A stretch of 64,000 nucleotides of DNA, from positions 20,479 through 84,478 of the forward strand of contig JAUCBJ010002421.1 of the NCBI GenBank assembly GCA_032718475.1, given 5' to 3'. The stretch's first letter is position 1; the number at the start of each line of letters is the position of its first letter. Positions 22,562 to 34,094 of this stretch are shown in pieces. Under the pieces are notes generated by a model that made no database searches, was not told where the DNA came from, and saw only the letters and a program-made list of their open reading frames with translations. A program made the position numbers and the translations under genes. The DNA comes from Nemertoderma westbladi. Its lineage: Eukaryota; Xenacoelomorpha; Nemertodermatida; Nemertodermatidae.

Positions 22562-23338
22562 TCTACGAAGTTAACAGAGCAAATACCTCCTTTTGATCCT
22601 AAAAAGATGAGCATCCAGGATTGGTTTAGTGAATATTATGAGCGAATAATGATAGATTCGCAAGTACCAATGGAAGAAAGAAAGAATAGACTTCTAGTTA
22701 AAATAGGTAGATTACATTCAATGTTAGATGAAACTTTAGAACCCAGAGATAGAATAGATTATGAAAGTATGAAGAGGGTTATTATTCAAATTTTAGGAGA
22801 TCATAAACGTAATGTTGTAGCAGACATTGCACAATGTAAGCAAGGTTTAAATGAAACATTACCAGAATTTGTAGAGCGTTTTATGATTGCAGTTCAGCGG
22901 CGACGTGAGGATCATAGTGGTGATGGTGAACAATAAATTTTCCAAGATTTCTTTGCTGGAAATGTGCGAAATGAAATAAGTGGGCGTTTAAGAGGTTGGC
23001 GACGAATTAATGTTGGATCTTCTTGGAAAGATTTATTACAACAGGCATATGAATTAGATGTTCAATACCCAAGAATGCAGTCAGTGTCCTCAATACAAAA
23101 TAGTATGGTAAATGTTTCATCAGTTAATTCCAATTGGAAAGGAAATAGAACCAATTCATATAATTCTAGAATTCCAGAAAATAAACCCGAATCATTAAAT
23201 ACTAAACAAAATAATAATTCTTGCTATAATTGTGGAAGAACTAACCACCAAATTAAAGATTGTAGAGCACCTACATTATGTTATAAATGCCAGAAAACAG
23301 GCCATAAAGCTAAAGATTGTACACAAGGAAAATGGTAA
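22562..23338 (+). pseudogene. Ty3/Gypsy Gag, stop-interrupted
   Basis: The frame encodes a Gag capsid region. The recognisable match starts just before MSIQDWFSEYYERI (22607) and has no proper 5' leader. A TAA at 22934-22936 interrupts it, but the same frame continues through SGRLRGWRRINVGSSWKDLL. It ends with two CCHC zinc knuckles, CYNCGRTNHQIKDC and CYKCQKTGHKAKDC, which would bind RNA. A second TAA at 23336-23338 separates it from the protease in the same frame. Capsid plus paired knuckles is the usual Gypsy Gag arrangement. The 5' part abuts an LTR-like repeat. Confidence 0.8.
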
Positions 23339-23419
23339 AATAGTAGCAGTGATGATACCAAACTGAGAGATACAAATAGAAATTCATTTAGAAATGTTAA
23401 TAGTACGGATAATAAACAT

Positions 23420-24250
23420 GTGAAATGTAATTTAGTTCAAGTTGGTCAGGATGATTTGAAAATACATAAAGATGATTTCCGTGAAATTAAGGAAGAACAA
23501 ATCAAAGCAACAGAGGCCGATTCTGCCAGAATTTCGGTTGATAACAGTAAAGCTAATGGAAGTAGATTCGCTGGGCAATATCTCAGACGGGCTGTAGTTT
23601 CTATCGAAATACAAGGAAATACATTCAAAGCTCTCATAGACAGTGGAAGTGAAATTTCACTAATGCAGAAATCAGTACTTTATAAGTTACAGAAGAAAAA
23701 GAAGGGTAAATTTAAGATGGGGCAACCACCCTTTGCACCAAAGTCTGCTTCAGACATTGCAGACATCCTTTAGACATTGCAGGTGTGGTTACAGTTCCAT
23801 TGAAATTAGGTGATATAACTCATGAAGTTGATCTATTGTAAATATGACATTTTGATCGGATTAGATTTAATGGCAGGATTTAGGTGTATGATGGATTTGA
23901 CTAATCCTGATGATATAGCTGTTTACATAGATGGTAAACAAATACCAGCAGAGATGATAACTAGATCAATTGGTGAGTCTGAAATTGCTACTGTTTGGTG
24001 TAATGAAATAGTTACGATTCCTGCTCGAAGTCGAATGTTGGTTACGGAGAAACTTGACACAATGCCTGAAATTAATTATAATGCAGTTTTATTTGAACAG
24101 GCTAACAAACTTACTAAACGACACTCCATAGCTGCAGCACGATCAATATCGAGTCCAGATGAACACTTTCGAATTCCTATTCAATTATTAAATCCATTGT
24201 CAGTTTCAGTGACAATAAATAAACATACAAAATTGGGGGAATTGACATAA
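23420..24250 (+). pseudogene. Ty3/Gypsy aspartic protease region, frame-broken
   Basis: The protease active site FKALIDSGSEISLM lies in 23420-23773. A stop at 23771-23773 falls in a short partial duplication, where the word gacattgcag occurs again about 20 nt later. The frame is then disturbed until 23822. The downstream part, around CKYDILIGLDLMAGF, is the C-terminal half of a retropepsin fold and its linker to RT. Another frame change occurs near 24240. The order gag-protease-RT is normal for the family, but the reading frame is not usable. Confidence 0.75.
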
Positions 24251-24300
24251 ATACTGGTGATGAAGTTTTACTTGATGAAGATGAAGATGACTATAATGTA

Positions 24301-25488
24301 ATGTCATGTCCAGTCGAGGAAGATAATAAGTACAGAGAACCATGGACAGAAGAAGAATTTAACTCAAAGTTACAGATAGACAGTGGAGTAACTGAAGATG
24401 AGAAAGAAAATGTGAAGAAGCTGTTGTATAGCAACGCAAATATATTCGCTCAGGATGATCTTGATTTAGGTCGTATTCAAAGAGTCCAACATCATATAGA
24501 TACTGGAAATAGTAAACCCATACAAATAAAGGGGAATCGGGCACCAAGATCACAATGGCCTATGGTTGAAAAACACATAAACGCAATGCTCGAGCAAGAT
24601 GTTATCGAGCCGGCAGCGAGCCCATGGCAGTTTCAAACGGTATTTGCGTTAAAGAAGGATGGCAATCTCAGATTTTGCATCGATTATCGACCATTAAATG
24701 CTGTAACCCGGAAAGATGTTTATCCCCTTCCGTCAATAAACGATTTAATGGATTGTATTGGTTCTTCCCCGCATGATTCGAAACGAATGTATTTTACGGT
24801 TTTAGATGCATATTCGGCGTATTGGACAGTAGAGATGGCACCTCAAGATCGATGTAAAACGGCGTTTGCAACTCACAAAGGGTCATATCAATTCAAAGGT
24901 ATGCCGTTTGGATTAATAAACGCACCCCCGACATGGCAGCGTGTGATGGACACAGCTTTAACAGGGTTACAATTTATTACTTGTTTAGTTTATTTAGATG
25001 TCATTTTAGTATGGGCTTATACGATTTCTGAGCATAACCATAGATTAGATGAGGTATTGCAAGCCCTAGGTCGTATTGGTATTAAGTTGAAGTTAAAGAA
25101 ATGCTATTTTATAATGTCTCGAATTACGTATTTGGGTCATACTGTAGATATTAATGGAAGGCAACCAGATATTGAAACTGTGCAAAAATTGTTAGATTTG
25201 AGCGAACCAAAGTGTAAAAAGGATGTGCGTTGTTTTACAGGTTTTGCCTCATATTACCGTATTTACATACCACATTGTGCTCATAGATTACGGCCGATGA
25301 CTGAATTAATGAAAAACAGTACTACTTTTGTGTGGGGTTCTGCACAGCAGAGTGCATTTATTGATATCAAACAAGCACTTACGAACACTCCTTGTTTGAT
25401 TCACCCCGATTTTGATAATGATTTTTATTTACACACAGTAGCATGTCATACAGGACTAGGAGCAAATTTTAGCTCAATTGCACAGTAA
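24301..25488 (+). pseudogene. Ty3/Gypsy reverse transcriptase with altered active site
   Basis: The 395-codon segment covers fingers, palm and thumb of a Gypsy RT. Motifs include HHIDTGNSKPIQIK, RFCIDYRPLNAVT, FTVLDAYSAYW (first catalytic Asp) and FKGMPFGLINAPPTWQR. The palm motif that normally reads Y-L-D-D is YLDVILV, so the last catalytic Asp is Val. Later come KCYFIMSRITYLGHTV and a connection region. It stops at 25488, where the RNase H frame takes over from 25478 in another frame. The element is therefore catalytically dead at this locus in two ways. Confidence 0.85.
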
Positions 25489-27127
25489 GAATAAACCGCA
25501 ACCAGTGGCATATGCTTCACGAGTGTTGCATGGAAGCGAAGTAAATTATGGTGGTATCAGTCATTTGGAATGTTTAGGTGTTATTTGGGCTGTAAAACAT
25601 TTTCGTCCTTATTTGTATGGACGCAGATTTATTGTTTATACTGATCATAGTGCATTAACTTATTTATTAACTGCAAAACATTTAGAAGGTAGATTAGCGC
25701 GATGGGCGATGTGGTTAACACAATTTAATTGTGAAATTAGATATCGCCCAGGTGCAAAACACAAAGACGCTGATGCTATGAGTACATTGGCGCCATTGTG
25801 TTGTCCAGATAAAGAATTTGGCAAGTGTCCCATAGAGACCATACAACGAGAAGTAGATTCAGAGGTGTGTGTAGATAGTGTAGAAATCAATGTTCTAGAA
25901 ACAGTGCCATTAAAGGTAGTTATAGGAATTAAACAGTTGCAAGATGTTGAACAAAAACCTTTAATGAAAAGTGACGGTATTTTACCTGAAAATAAGAAAG
26001 AATGTTATCGTATCACAGCTGAAGCACAGTTTTACGAATTACATGATGATGTGCTTTATTATACACAACATGTAAAAGGGCAACTTAAAGTTAATTTGCT
26101 TACAGTTGTACCACGTTGTTTACAGACAGTGTTACTAGAGGCATATCACAAAAATTGTTCAGCTGGTCATTTTGCGACCACCAAGATGTACAATACAATG
26201 CTTCGATTTTATTATTGGAGAGGCATGTATAGCGATGTTGATAAATTTTATAAGAGTTGTCATATTTGTGCTACGTGTAGAGATATTCGAAATAAATATG
26301 AGATGGAATCTATTCAAGTAGATCGCCCATTTGAACGAGTGGTGTAGATCTACTTGGACCTTTTAGACCCACATTTAATAATTACCAGTACATTGGTATT
26401 TTTGTTGATTATTTAAGTAAATATTGTGAATTTGTGCCTTTATGTAATTCAACAGCTGCTGAAACAGCTAGTGCATTTATTAATCGAATTGTGTTGAGAT
26501 TTGGTGCACCAGAATTATTATTATCAGATCAAGGACCGAATTTTAGGTCGACGTTAATAGATGAAATTACGAAACGATGTAGATCATTGAAGACATTCAC
26601 AGTCCCATACCATCCACAGGCTGATGGGTTGGCTGAACGGACTATTCAGACTGTCATTAGACTCTTACGGACATTGACAGATCACAAGTCGAGGAATTGG
26701 GACGAATTGTTATTAATGACGCAATTTGCATATAATAATTTTAACTTTTTATACATTACATGGTTATGAAGCTAGACGTCCCGTAGATAACTTGATTATA
26801 AGGACATCAAATAATATTAAACCTGATGAGCGAGCCCAGATAATAGGAGAACAGATTTGGAAATTGGCGAAGGAATGCATAGGCAGAGCACAGTTGACAC
26901 AGAAACGAAATTATAATAAGAATGTACGTGACGAACTAATTAAAGTTGGTGATCTCGTGTGGTGTAGACATCACAGTGATTTAACCGGGACAGATAGGAA
27001 ACGTGCTCCAAAGTTTTCTGGACCATTTAGAGTTGTAGAATTGGCAGCACGAAAAATCCACCTTTTGATGGTGAAACAGATGTTTTACCGTAAGGCCCTC
27101 ATTACAGTACCATGTTTGCTGGGATAA
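25478..27127 (+). pseudogene. Ty3/Gypsy RNase H and integrase, frame-broken
   Basis: The first segment (25478-26347) holds RNase H, including PVAYASRVLHGSEVNYG, FIVYTDHSALTYLL and RYRPGAKHKDADAMS. It then carries the integrase HHCC zinc-binding domain, with CHICATCRD. A stop at 26345-26347 precedes the core. The core continues at 26434-26769 with LLLSDQGPNFRS (second Asp) and YHPQADGLAERTIQT (Glu). The last part (26726-27127) is the C-terminal domain around VGDLVWCRHHSD, in a shifted frame. No chromodomain is seen. No 3' LTR was found before the next element starts near 27385. Confidence 0.8.
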
Positions 27128-27384
27128 GACAGTTTCCCTCTGGGTTGATTGATGAGGTAAATCTCCTTTTATTTTTAAAAATGCATTATACTGGTATTTA
27201 TTATACTGGCTATGGAAAAATCTTGCAATGTGAGGTTGAGTGACTGGGAGGTGTTTATCCAGAAGTTATCAGATTTTAATTTCCAGATTTCTAGCATTTG
27301 TAATTAATTAACCTACACAATTACTCAAATTCATTCAGCATAACGGCACAGTATGTAAATTAAAACTAATTCACTCTGGGTTGA

Positions 27385-29838
27385 ATGAATCATGTATTTA
27401 ATGACAAAGAGAACACTGTCCGTGTGTTCACTCGGTTGATGCTGGAAGGGAAGATCCGCAGCGCAGTAAGATGGGTAACGAGTCGGGAGAGTGGGGGAGT
27501 GTTAGATCCTAATGACGAGGTGGATATGGGAGGGCAGAAGGTTAAGGTCCTTGACCTTTTACGAGCCAAGCATCCCCCTGCTTCCCCACCCCCGCCAGAA
27601 TCTCTAATCCAAACCGACCAGGACCTCCCTACTCGAGTGGATGTGGACATCACGGCCTCGCATATCGAGACTGCAGCGCGCCGACTACACAGCGGCGCCG
27701 GACCTGCCGGGACTGACTCAACGCGGTGGGGTGACTTCCTCCTCCGGTATGGTGCCCACAGTGAACGCCTCCGTGACTCAGTCGCGGGAATAGCGAGAGC
27801 CCTCGCGAACTCAGTCGTACCCTGGGAGTCGGTGCGTGCCCTAATGTCCTGCCGTTTGATCGCCCTGGACAAATGCCCAGGGGTCCGCCCAATCGGCATC
27901 GGGGAATGTCTGCGGCGGATTCTCGGCCGATCCATGGCGGAAGCGACAGGCGATGACGTCACTGCGACCTGCGGCGCTGAGCAGCTCTCCGCAGGCACGT
28001 CGGCCGGGGTGGAGGCCGCCGTCCACACGATGGCGGAGTTGTTCGAGGAGCGGAAGGAGGACGGCTGGGGGGTTCTCCTCGTTGACGCGTCCAACGCGTT
28101 CAACTCGCTGAACCGGACGGCCGCGCTGTGGAACGCCCGCCAGAAGTGGCCCAGGTGCTCCCTGTTTCTATTTAATTGCTACAGGGGGCACAGTATCCTA
28201 ACCATCCGTGGGACAGAGGAGATACTATTCAGCGAGGAGGGAACCACTCAAGGAGACCCCCTCGCGATGCTGGAGTACTCCTCAGGTATCCTCCCCCTCA
28301 TCCACCGCCTCCGGAAGCCGCCTGTACTCCAGAATTGGTTCGCCGATGACTCGTCTGCGGCTGGTAAACTGCAACTCATCCTTGAGTGGTTCCTCGAACT
28401 GCAGCGGTTCGGCCCAACCCTTGGATACTTCCCCGAACCCAGCAAAAGCTACCTCGTGGTAGCTCCCCAATTCATGGAGGAAGCAGAAAGAGTGTTCGCA
28501 GGCCATTCCGTGAACATTGTGACGGGAAATCGATTCCTCGGGGGATTTCTTGGTGGAGACGCTGAAAGGAAGGGTTTCGTTCGCGCCAAGGTTGCTGCCT
28601 GGGTAGCATCGGTGGACCACCTTGCCGAGATGGCGGTGTCCCAGCCCCAAGCCGCATTCGCCGCCATGGCCTGCTCCCTCCAGAGGGAGTGGGCCTACCT
28701 ACAGCGGGTATCCCCTGACTGTGGTGACGAGTACCAGCCACTGGAGGAGGCAATCGTACAGAGATTCCTGCCGGCCGTCTTCGGTGGCCCAATCTCCTCC
28801 AATGAACGCAGTCTGTTCGCCCTCTCCCCACGGATGGCAGGAATGGGACTGCGGAATCCCGCAACCGAGGCCCCACATTCATACGCCGTATCGCGGGCGG
28901 GAACCAGATCCCTTGCCGAGGCCATTTTGGGACACCGCGAGTTCTCCAACGCGCAACACCTCGGTTGTCTACAACGGGCAAGGAAGGAAGGACGGGAGCA
29001 GCAGCTTGGGAGAGAGAAATCCAACTTGGAAGCTGTGCTGGAGGAACTGCCACCGGACCGCCGGTGGACTGTACAACGTACCGCCGACTTCCGTTCGAGT
29101 GGGTGGATCTCCTCCCTGCCCATGGCCGACCACCAGATGGACCTGTCCCCCCTGGAGTTCCGGGACGCGCTGGCGATCCGATACGGCCGCCCCCTGGCGG
29201 CAGTGCCAAGCCGGTGCGATGGGTGCGGGGCCGCCTTCAATTTAAACCACGGTCTAAATTGTAAAAAAGGCGGCCTCGTTATACAGCGCCATAACGAACT
29301 ACGGGACGTGGTTGGAGACCTCTCGGCTATGGCTTTCGGACCTCGAAACGTAGTCTGCGAGCCGGTTGTCCGCGAGCAGCAGGGAGTGGAGGGTGCCGCA
29401 GGTCTTCGGTGCGATGTGGGGATACGGGGTGCGCTAAACCCACAGACCCAGGCGTTGATAGACATTCGGGTTATCAACCTTGACGCCGGGTCCTATGTGG
29501 GTCGCACCCCAATGTCTATCCTCGAGTCGGCCGAAGACCAAAAGAAGCGGCTGTACGCGGAAGCAGTGACGGCACGACGGGGCGACTTCTCCCCGTTTGT
29601 TGCATCCTGTGACGGCGTACTCGCTCCGCAGGCAAACCACCTCCTCCGTATCTTGGCTGATAGGCTGCACCGTTCCTGGGGGCGACCTTTCAGCACCACG
29701 ATGGGCTGGGTCCGAACTCGCGTCCAGTTCGCGATAATACGCGGGGCCTCCCATTGCCTACGGGGCTCGCGGGTGAAGTGGAGAAGTGGGCAGGGGTTTG
29801 AGGACGGTGCTGGGCTGCCAAGCAAACCTACAGTATAG
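27385..29838 (+). CDS. Reverse transcriptase with restriction-like-endonuclease-type C-terminus (non-LTR retroelement)
   Basis: One open frame of 817 residues. The RT core has motif A VLLVDASNAFNSLNR (near 234), motif B EGTTQGDPLAM (near 288) and motif C WFADDSSAAG (near 321), so the catalytic aspartates are present. A C-terminal Cys-His finger begins CDGCGAAFNLNH near 611. A PD-(D/E)XK-like segment follows, with RCDVGIRG near 676 and ALIDIRV near 691. Finger plus nuclease is the layout of RLE-encoding non-LTR elements; I cannot assign a clade. The N-terminus begins directly at a block (VRVFTRLMLEGK) that in relatives is internal, and a stop precedes the ATG, so the 5' end is probably truncated. 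GC content is visibly higher than in the flanking Gypsy relic, which indicates separate origin. Confidence 0.8.
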   Translation: MNHVFNDKENTVRVFTRLMLEGKIRSAVRWVTSRESGGVLDPNDEVDMGGQKVKVLDLLRAKHPPASPPPPESLIQTDQDLPTRVDVDITASHIETAARRLHSGAGPAGTDSTRWGDFLLRYGAHSERLRDSVAGIARALANSVVPWESVRALMSCRLIALDKCPGVRPIGIGECLRRILGRSMAEATGDDVTATCGAEQLSAGTSAGVEAAVHTMAELFEERKEDGWGVLLVDASNAFNSLNRTAALWNARQKWPRCSLFLFNCYRGHSILTIRGTEEILFSEEGTTQGDPLAMLEYSSGILPLIHRLRKPPVLQNWFADDSSAAGKLQLILEWFLELQRFGPTLGYFPEPSKSYLVVAPQFMEEAERVFAGHSVNIVTGNRFLGGFLGGDAERKGFVRAKVAAWVASVDHLAEMAVSQPQAAFAAMACSLQREWAYLQRVSPDCGDEYQPLEEAIVQRFLPAVFGGPISSNERSLFALSPRMAGMGLRNPATEAPHSYAVSRAGTRSLAEAILGHREFSNAQHLGCLQRARKEGREQQLGREKSNLEAVLEELPPDRRWTVQRTADFRSSGWISSLPMADHQMDLSPLEFRDALAIRYGRPLAAVPSRCDGCGAAFNLNHGLNCKKGGLVIQRHNELRDVVGDLSAMAFGPRNVVCEPVVREQQGVEGAAGLRCDVGIRGALNPQTQALIDIRVINLDAGSYVGRTPMSILESAEDQKKRLYAEAVTARRGDFSPFVASCDGVLAPQANHLLRILADRLHRSWGRPFSTTMGWVRTRVQFAIIRGASHCLRGSRVKWRSGQGFEDGAGLPSKPTV

Positions 29839-30429
29839 AGACAGTTTTCTAATTAGCTTAATTTATTCGATGAGTAAAAATTAATCATTATTCAATTATT
29901 TACTGTTTTGGTGACAGTGTGCGTTTGTCATTTGATAATTTCCACCCTGCATTATTATTATAGTTATTCACAACTGTATTTAATGTTTGCCAAGATTAAG
30001 TCATTAACCTCCTCAAAGGTTTTTAAATACAACGATTATATTATTATTATAGAGTACATGAGTTCGCTTACAGTCTGGGATAGAGTGACCAGTAAAAACA
30101 AGCTTATCTAAACAAAACTTAACAAAACTATACTTGGCAAGTAATATACTTACTTCTCTGCAGTTTGGGCCTATCCATTTAATATCATTTATTACTAGGC
30201 CCTCTCTATCATTATTTTTTCATGAGCACACCAGCTGGTGTTTCTATCATTTTCGTGTTGTTTTTTTTCGAAATAAAAAAATGTTGAGACGTTTCTAATG
30301 AAACCACGATTTCACAAGTACCCATAGAAATCTATTTTCATGGTCACGGTTTATATTTTAATTTTCGAAATTTCATTAAAATTGTTAGAGTCGATTTGTT
30401 CTAGGTCAGCAGAATAACTATATTCATGT
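29839..30429. other. AT-rich spacer, no gene seen
   Basis: Between the RLE-type RT and the LINE insertion there is only AT-rich sequence with no supported coding frame, LTR or poly-A tail. Confidence 0.5.
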
Positions 30430-30441
30430 ACCATAACTAAC
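30430..30441. repeat. LINE target-site duplication, left
   Basis: ACCATAACTAAC, identical to 33756-33767. Confidence 0.8.
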
Positions 30442-33400
30442 TACTACTACTACTAGGATCGGCATGCTGCATTGCAGCTGCATTTTTAAGAATGCTGTGC
30501 CGGCTTGTCAACAAAATTGCACCGCCACAACTCCCTATCACCCATGACATTTGCTAGATCATCCGCATCTTTAAGGCCAGTGTCCTTTAAGATGCGTCTC
30601 AAGAAAGTCATGGGCTGTCCACCATGCTTATTCACTCCATGAGGCTGCCAAAGTACAAGATTATGCACTGGCTGGTCCTCACGGCGAAAGCAATGTCCTG
30701 CAAAGCGGAGGCGATTTTGTTCTAGTGTCAAGCTTGGGGGAATCAATGAGACACCTCCAATGTTATATAGTGTCTGGTTGGAGATGTGTGCATTGTACTT
30801 GACACAATGTACCCGGCGTAGCATTCTTGTGAATGTGCCATCCAGAGATTTGGTGTCCTCAGCAGTTAGAGCCCAGCATGGACTCCCGTAGAGGAGTACT
30901 GGAACTACTGCTGCTCTAAATAATCGGACCTTAAGTTTCCGATTAATTCTAGGTGACTTCTAAATCCTGGAAAGCCTATTCAAGGCTGCCCATGCCTTTC
31001 CCTTACGTATTCGAAGGTCCTCACCTGACTTCCGGATCCATGATCCCAGGTAACAGAAGTCGTCCACATGCTCAAGCATACCATCCTTTGAGCTTATGCT
31101 CATCCGATCAGAGACTTGCTGAGGACTTTCAAAGTTAACTGTCAGAATTGTGGTCTTTCTGGAGTTAATAAAAAGACCAACACTAGAAGCAGCATGTTCT
31201 AATGAGCTGAGGAGCCGCTGGGCTCCCTCTAATGATTCTGAGAGTACTCCTAAGTCATCAGCAAAGTCTAGATCAGTTAGGTACTTGGCAGGATTTCCTC
31301 GACTTCTGGAGCCAGTAGGTGGAGTTATCATCACCCCATCATCATTATGATGATCTAAGGACATGCGTAGAACATAGTCAACCACAATAATGAACAAGAA
31401 TGGTGCAAGTGTGTCTCCTTGGAGGACGCCCCATAACACTTCAAATGGTTCTGTGTCACCGTCAACAGTAGACACAAATGTTGTCGAACCATCGTATACT
31501 GATCTGATTGCTGCAATAATTTCATCAGGAATCCCATATAATGAAAGTATGCTGAACATACGTGAGCAAGAGACTGAATCAAAGGCCTTGAAGAAGTCAA
31601 CAAAGATAACAGCCAGATGCCTGTCAATCTTTTTTGATAACTCTTCAATTATCCTTCTAAGTGCCAAAATGGGCTCCATGGTCCCACGACCTTTACGGAA
31701 CCCATTCTGATTTCCACGTAGCAGTCTCTCAATGGGATCCCTGATGCGATTTAATAGAATTCTATTGTATAGTTTTGCAGCAATCGAGATCAATGAGATT
31801 CCCCGAAAAGAACCATCGAGTGTTAGGTTGCCCTTCTTGGGAACTGGCACCAACTTATTTGTTTTCATTTCTTGTGGGACTCTTGTTGTACGGTACATGT
31901 CTACTATGATGGGATAGATGAGCTTTAAACACTCAGGTATTTTAAAGACCTCAGGGGGAACACCATCTACTCCACTGGCACGATTGGTCTTAATGCTCTT
32001 TGCAGCAGCCTTCACTTCTGCAAAGGAGATATCGCCAATGGGAATATCTGGGAGTACAGACTCAGACACTTTTACTTCTATAAAGTTATCAGGCAATACC
32101 CTGTCATTATTGAGGAGCTTTTCAAAGTGGGCCTTCCAACCATAGAGGCGATCGGCAGGTGATTCAGCCTTAACCTTGGTGGTTGGTTGGCTTTTCCGCC
32201 CAGTAAGCAGATTGATCGATTTCCATGCCTGGGATGATTGCCTGCTGTAGTCAGCATCATTGATGGCATCAACCTGTTGGTTTATTAGCTCCTGTAGATT
32301 AACAGAGTACTGCCTGTTCAGGGACCTAGATGCAGCTTTAACTGCATTCTTGGCCGCTGTAGTCTGTTTGAGTCGTGACTCTTTCTGCGCCTTATGAAGG
32401 TCATTTCGGCACTTCTGAATTTTGTTGTCAGTCCAGGGGGCCCTTTTCCTGTTTCGAGGGTATACAGGAACTGTTTCTGCAGCTGCTAACTTAACTGCTT
32501 CTGTAAAGGCAGTATAGCCCTCACAGTGATCTGCCGCCTCAGAGGCAAGAGCCTCATACCTGTTGCTCAGCTGTAGTGTGAAGCTGGATCTCACACTAGG
32601 CTGTTGCAACAGAGAGGACCAGTCATGCCGTGGCAAGGCAGATTTCGTTGTTCTGCTAGCACGCAGACTAAGTCTTACCTTGGCCACAATAAGGCGGTGA
32701 TCATTGGAGAAGGGTCGAAGTGTAAATGCATTACAGTCTTGTATAGAGCTCCTGTATTTCCTACGAAACAGAATATGGTCTATCTGGGACTTGTGACCAC
32801 TGGGTCCACTATGAGTCCATAGCTTTCCAGTTCGCTTCTTGAACTGGGTTCCAGCCGAAAACAATCCATTTCCAGAGATAAAATCCTGAAGATGGACAGA
32901 ATTTCGGTTAACACTATTGCTATAGACCCAGGGCGATGTAGGTGATTGATGCAGACTTGCATTAAAGTCTCCCAGGAATGTTAAGAATGCATGCTGATCC
33001 ACTCCATCAGTTGCTGCTTGTAGATTGTGGTAGAAATTTTCCACCTCCTCTACAGGGGCAACACTAGTTGGAGAGTAGCACACAATCAGAACCACCTTAG
33101 GAAACTTCTTAGCCAGTCTTCCAGAACATGAGAAGTGGCAACGGATGATGCGGTTAGAGATTTGGTCTATTTTGTCCAATGCTGCATGTGCAGTTGGATT
33201 CATCAATAGACCAATTCCACCATTGCCACTCTAGTGGCCGGACCTCCGCATTGCTAATGTAATCCATAGTGGGGGTTGGGGGGTGCTTTTTTGCCGAGTC
33301 AGCTCTCGGGGCAAATACCACACCCTGGTTTGCCATTCCACTGGGTGGGTGTCGCAATGGAGTCAGATATGAGGCCCATCACCCATATCTACTCTGGCGT

Positions 33401-33755
33401 ACATGACCCACCATTGGCTGTTGCAGCTCATCTGCTGGGTCATGCCCTGTACCCTTGCTGCCAGGTGCAGGTCGCAGTGAAGTGCACTCAGAGTGGACAT
33501 GACAACACTCTATTCCTGACCAGCCATTGGTAGACCACCATCTGCCTGGTCAGGCCATATACCCCTGCAGCCAAGTATATGGGTCCTTAATCCAGGACCA
33601 AGGGCGTCCTTATCCCAGAACGAAGGGGGTCCTAGTTACAGGACCAGATTTGCCCTAGTAAGAGGGTCTATGCAGCTACAGGTGGCACCTCCTTTATGCT
33701 GCATGGAGGTGGCAAGTTTTCTTGATCAATGACCTAGAATACCTGACCTGACCTG
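30442..33755 (-). mobile_element. Near-complete LINE with target-site duplication
   Basis: A minus-strand non-LTR retrotransposon of about 3.3 kb. Its 5' end is a GGTCAGGTCAGGTCAGG run (about 33742-33757). A 5' UTR with GGACC-rich text follows, then the EN-RT frame, a short 3' UTR and a terminal ACT/AGT microsatellite at 30442-30455. ACCATAACTAAC occurs on both sides (30430-30441 and 33756-33767). The first bases overlap the GGTCAGGT run, so the true duplication is 9-12 bp. Clade is uncertain; the RT and C-terminal blocks resemble RTE/Proto2- or CR1-like invertebrate LINEs. Confidence 0.85.
30486..33206 (-). pseudogene. LINE endonuclease-reverse transcriptase, one in-frame stop
   Basis: The frame starts in the middle of an apurinic-type endonuclease (GGIGLLMNPTAHAALD, then FLTFLGDFNASLHQ). 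The RT follows, with FRGISLISIAAKLYNRILL, NQNGFRKGRGTMEPI, VIFVDFFKAFDSV, GVLQGDTLAPFLFI and LDFADDLGVLSES, so catalytic residues are intact. A TAG at 30960-30962 ends the 748-codon part. The same frame then continues for about 157 codons to 30486 with the RLFRAAVVPVLLYG and VHNLVLWQPHG blocks. The plus-strand copy near 34187 has TGG at the matching codon, so the stop is a local mutation. The endonuclease N-terminal half is missing: the sequence upstream of 33234 has a stop and reads as UTR. Confidence 0.85.
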
Positions 33756-33767
33756 ACCATAACTAAC
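33756..33767. repeat. LINE target-site duplication, right
   Basis: ACCATAACTAAC, identical to 30430-30441. Confidence 0.8.
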
Positions 33768-34094
33768 AGTACATTGCTGGTTGTTGTAGGTAGGTAGACT
33801 AATTGATTGTATAACTTTAATAAGCAGTTTTAAAATCAACGGTGTATTACTTTAATTACCAGTAATTAATTGACTGATTTATAATGAATTATATATAATG
33901 CCTCATAAATGCTGTATTAAGTACTGCCAACTGCTGATCGAATTATGACACCACTATCGAGGATCCTAACCCTGGAAAGGTTTCCACATTCGGATTTCCT
34001 TCTGACAGCACCAACATCCACCAAATTCCGAGATTGGCTTCTTAGTGAATCAGAGTGGAGTTGCCATTATCGCATCATACAATCCATTGTCCTT

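Noticed and set aside
27390..29825. Long frames antisense to the RLE-type RT, including 237 and 260 codons
   Set aside because: High GC content leaves antisense frames open. They contain no recognisable domain, while the sense frame has ordered RT and nuclease motifs.
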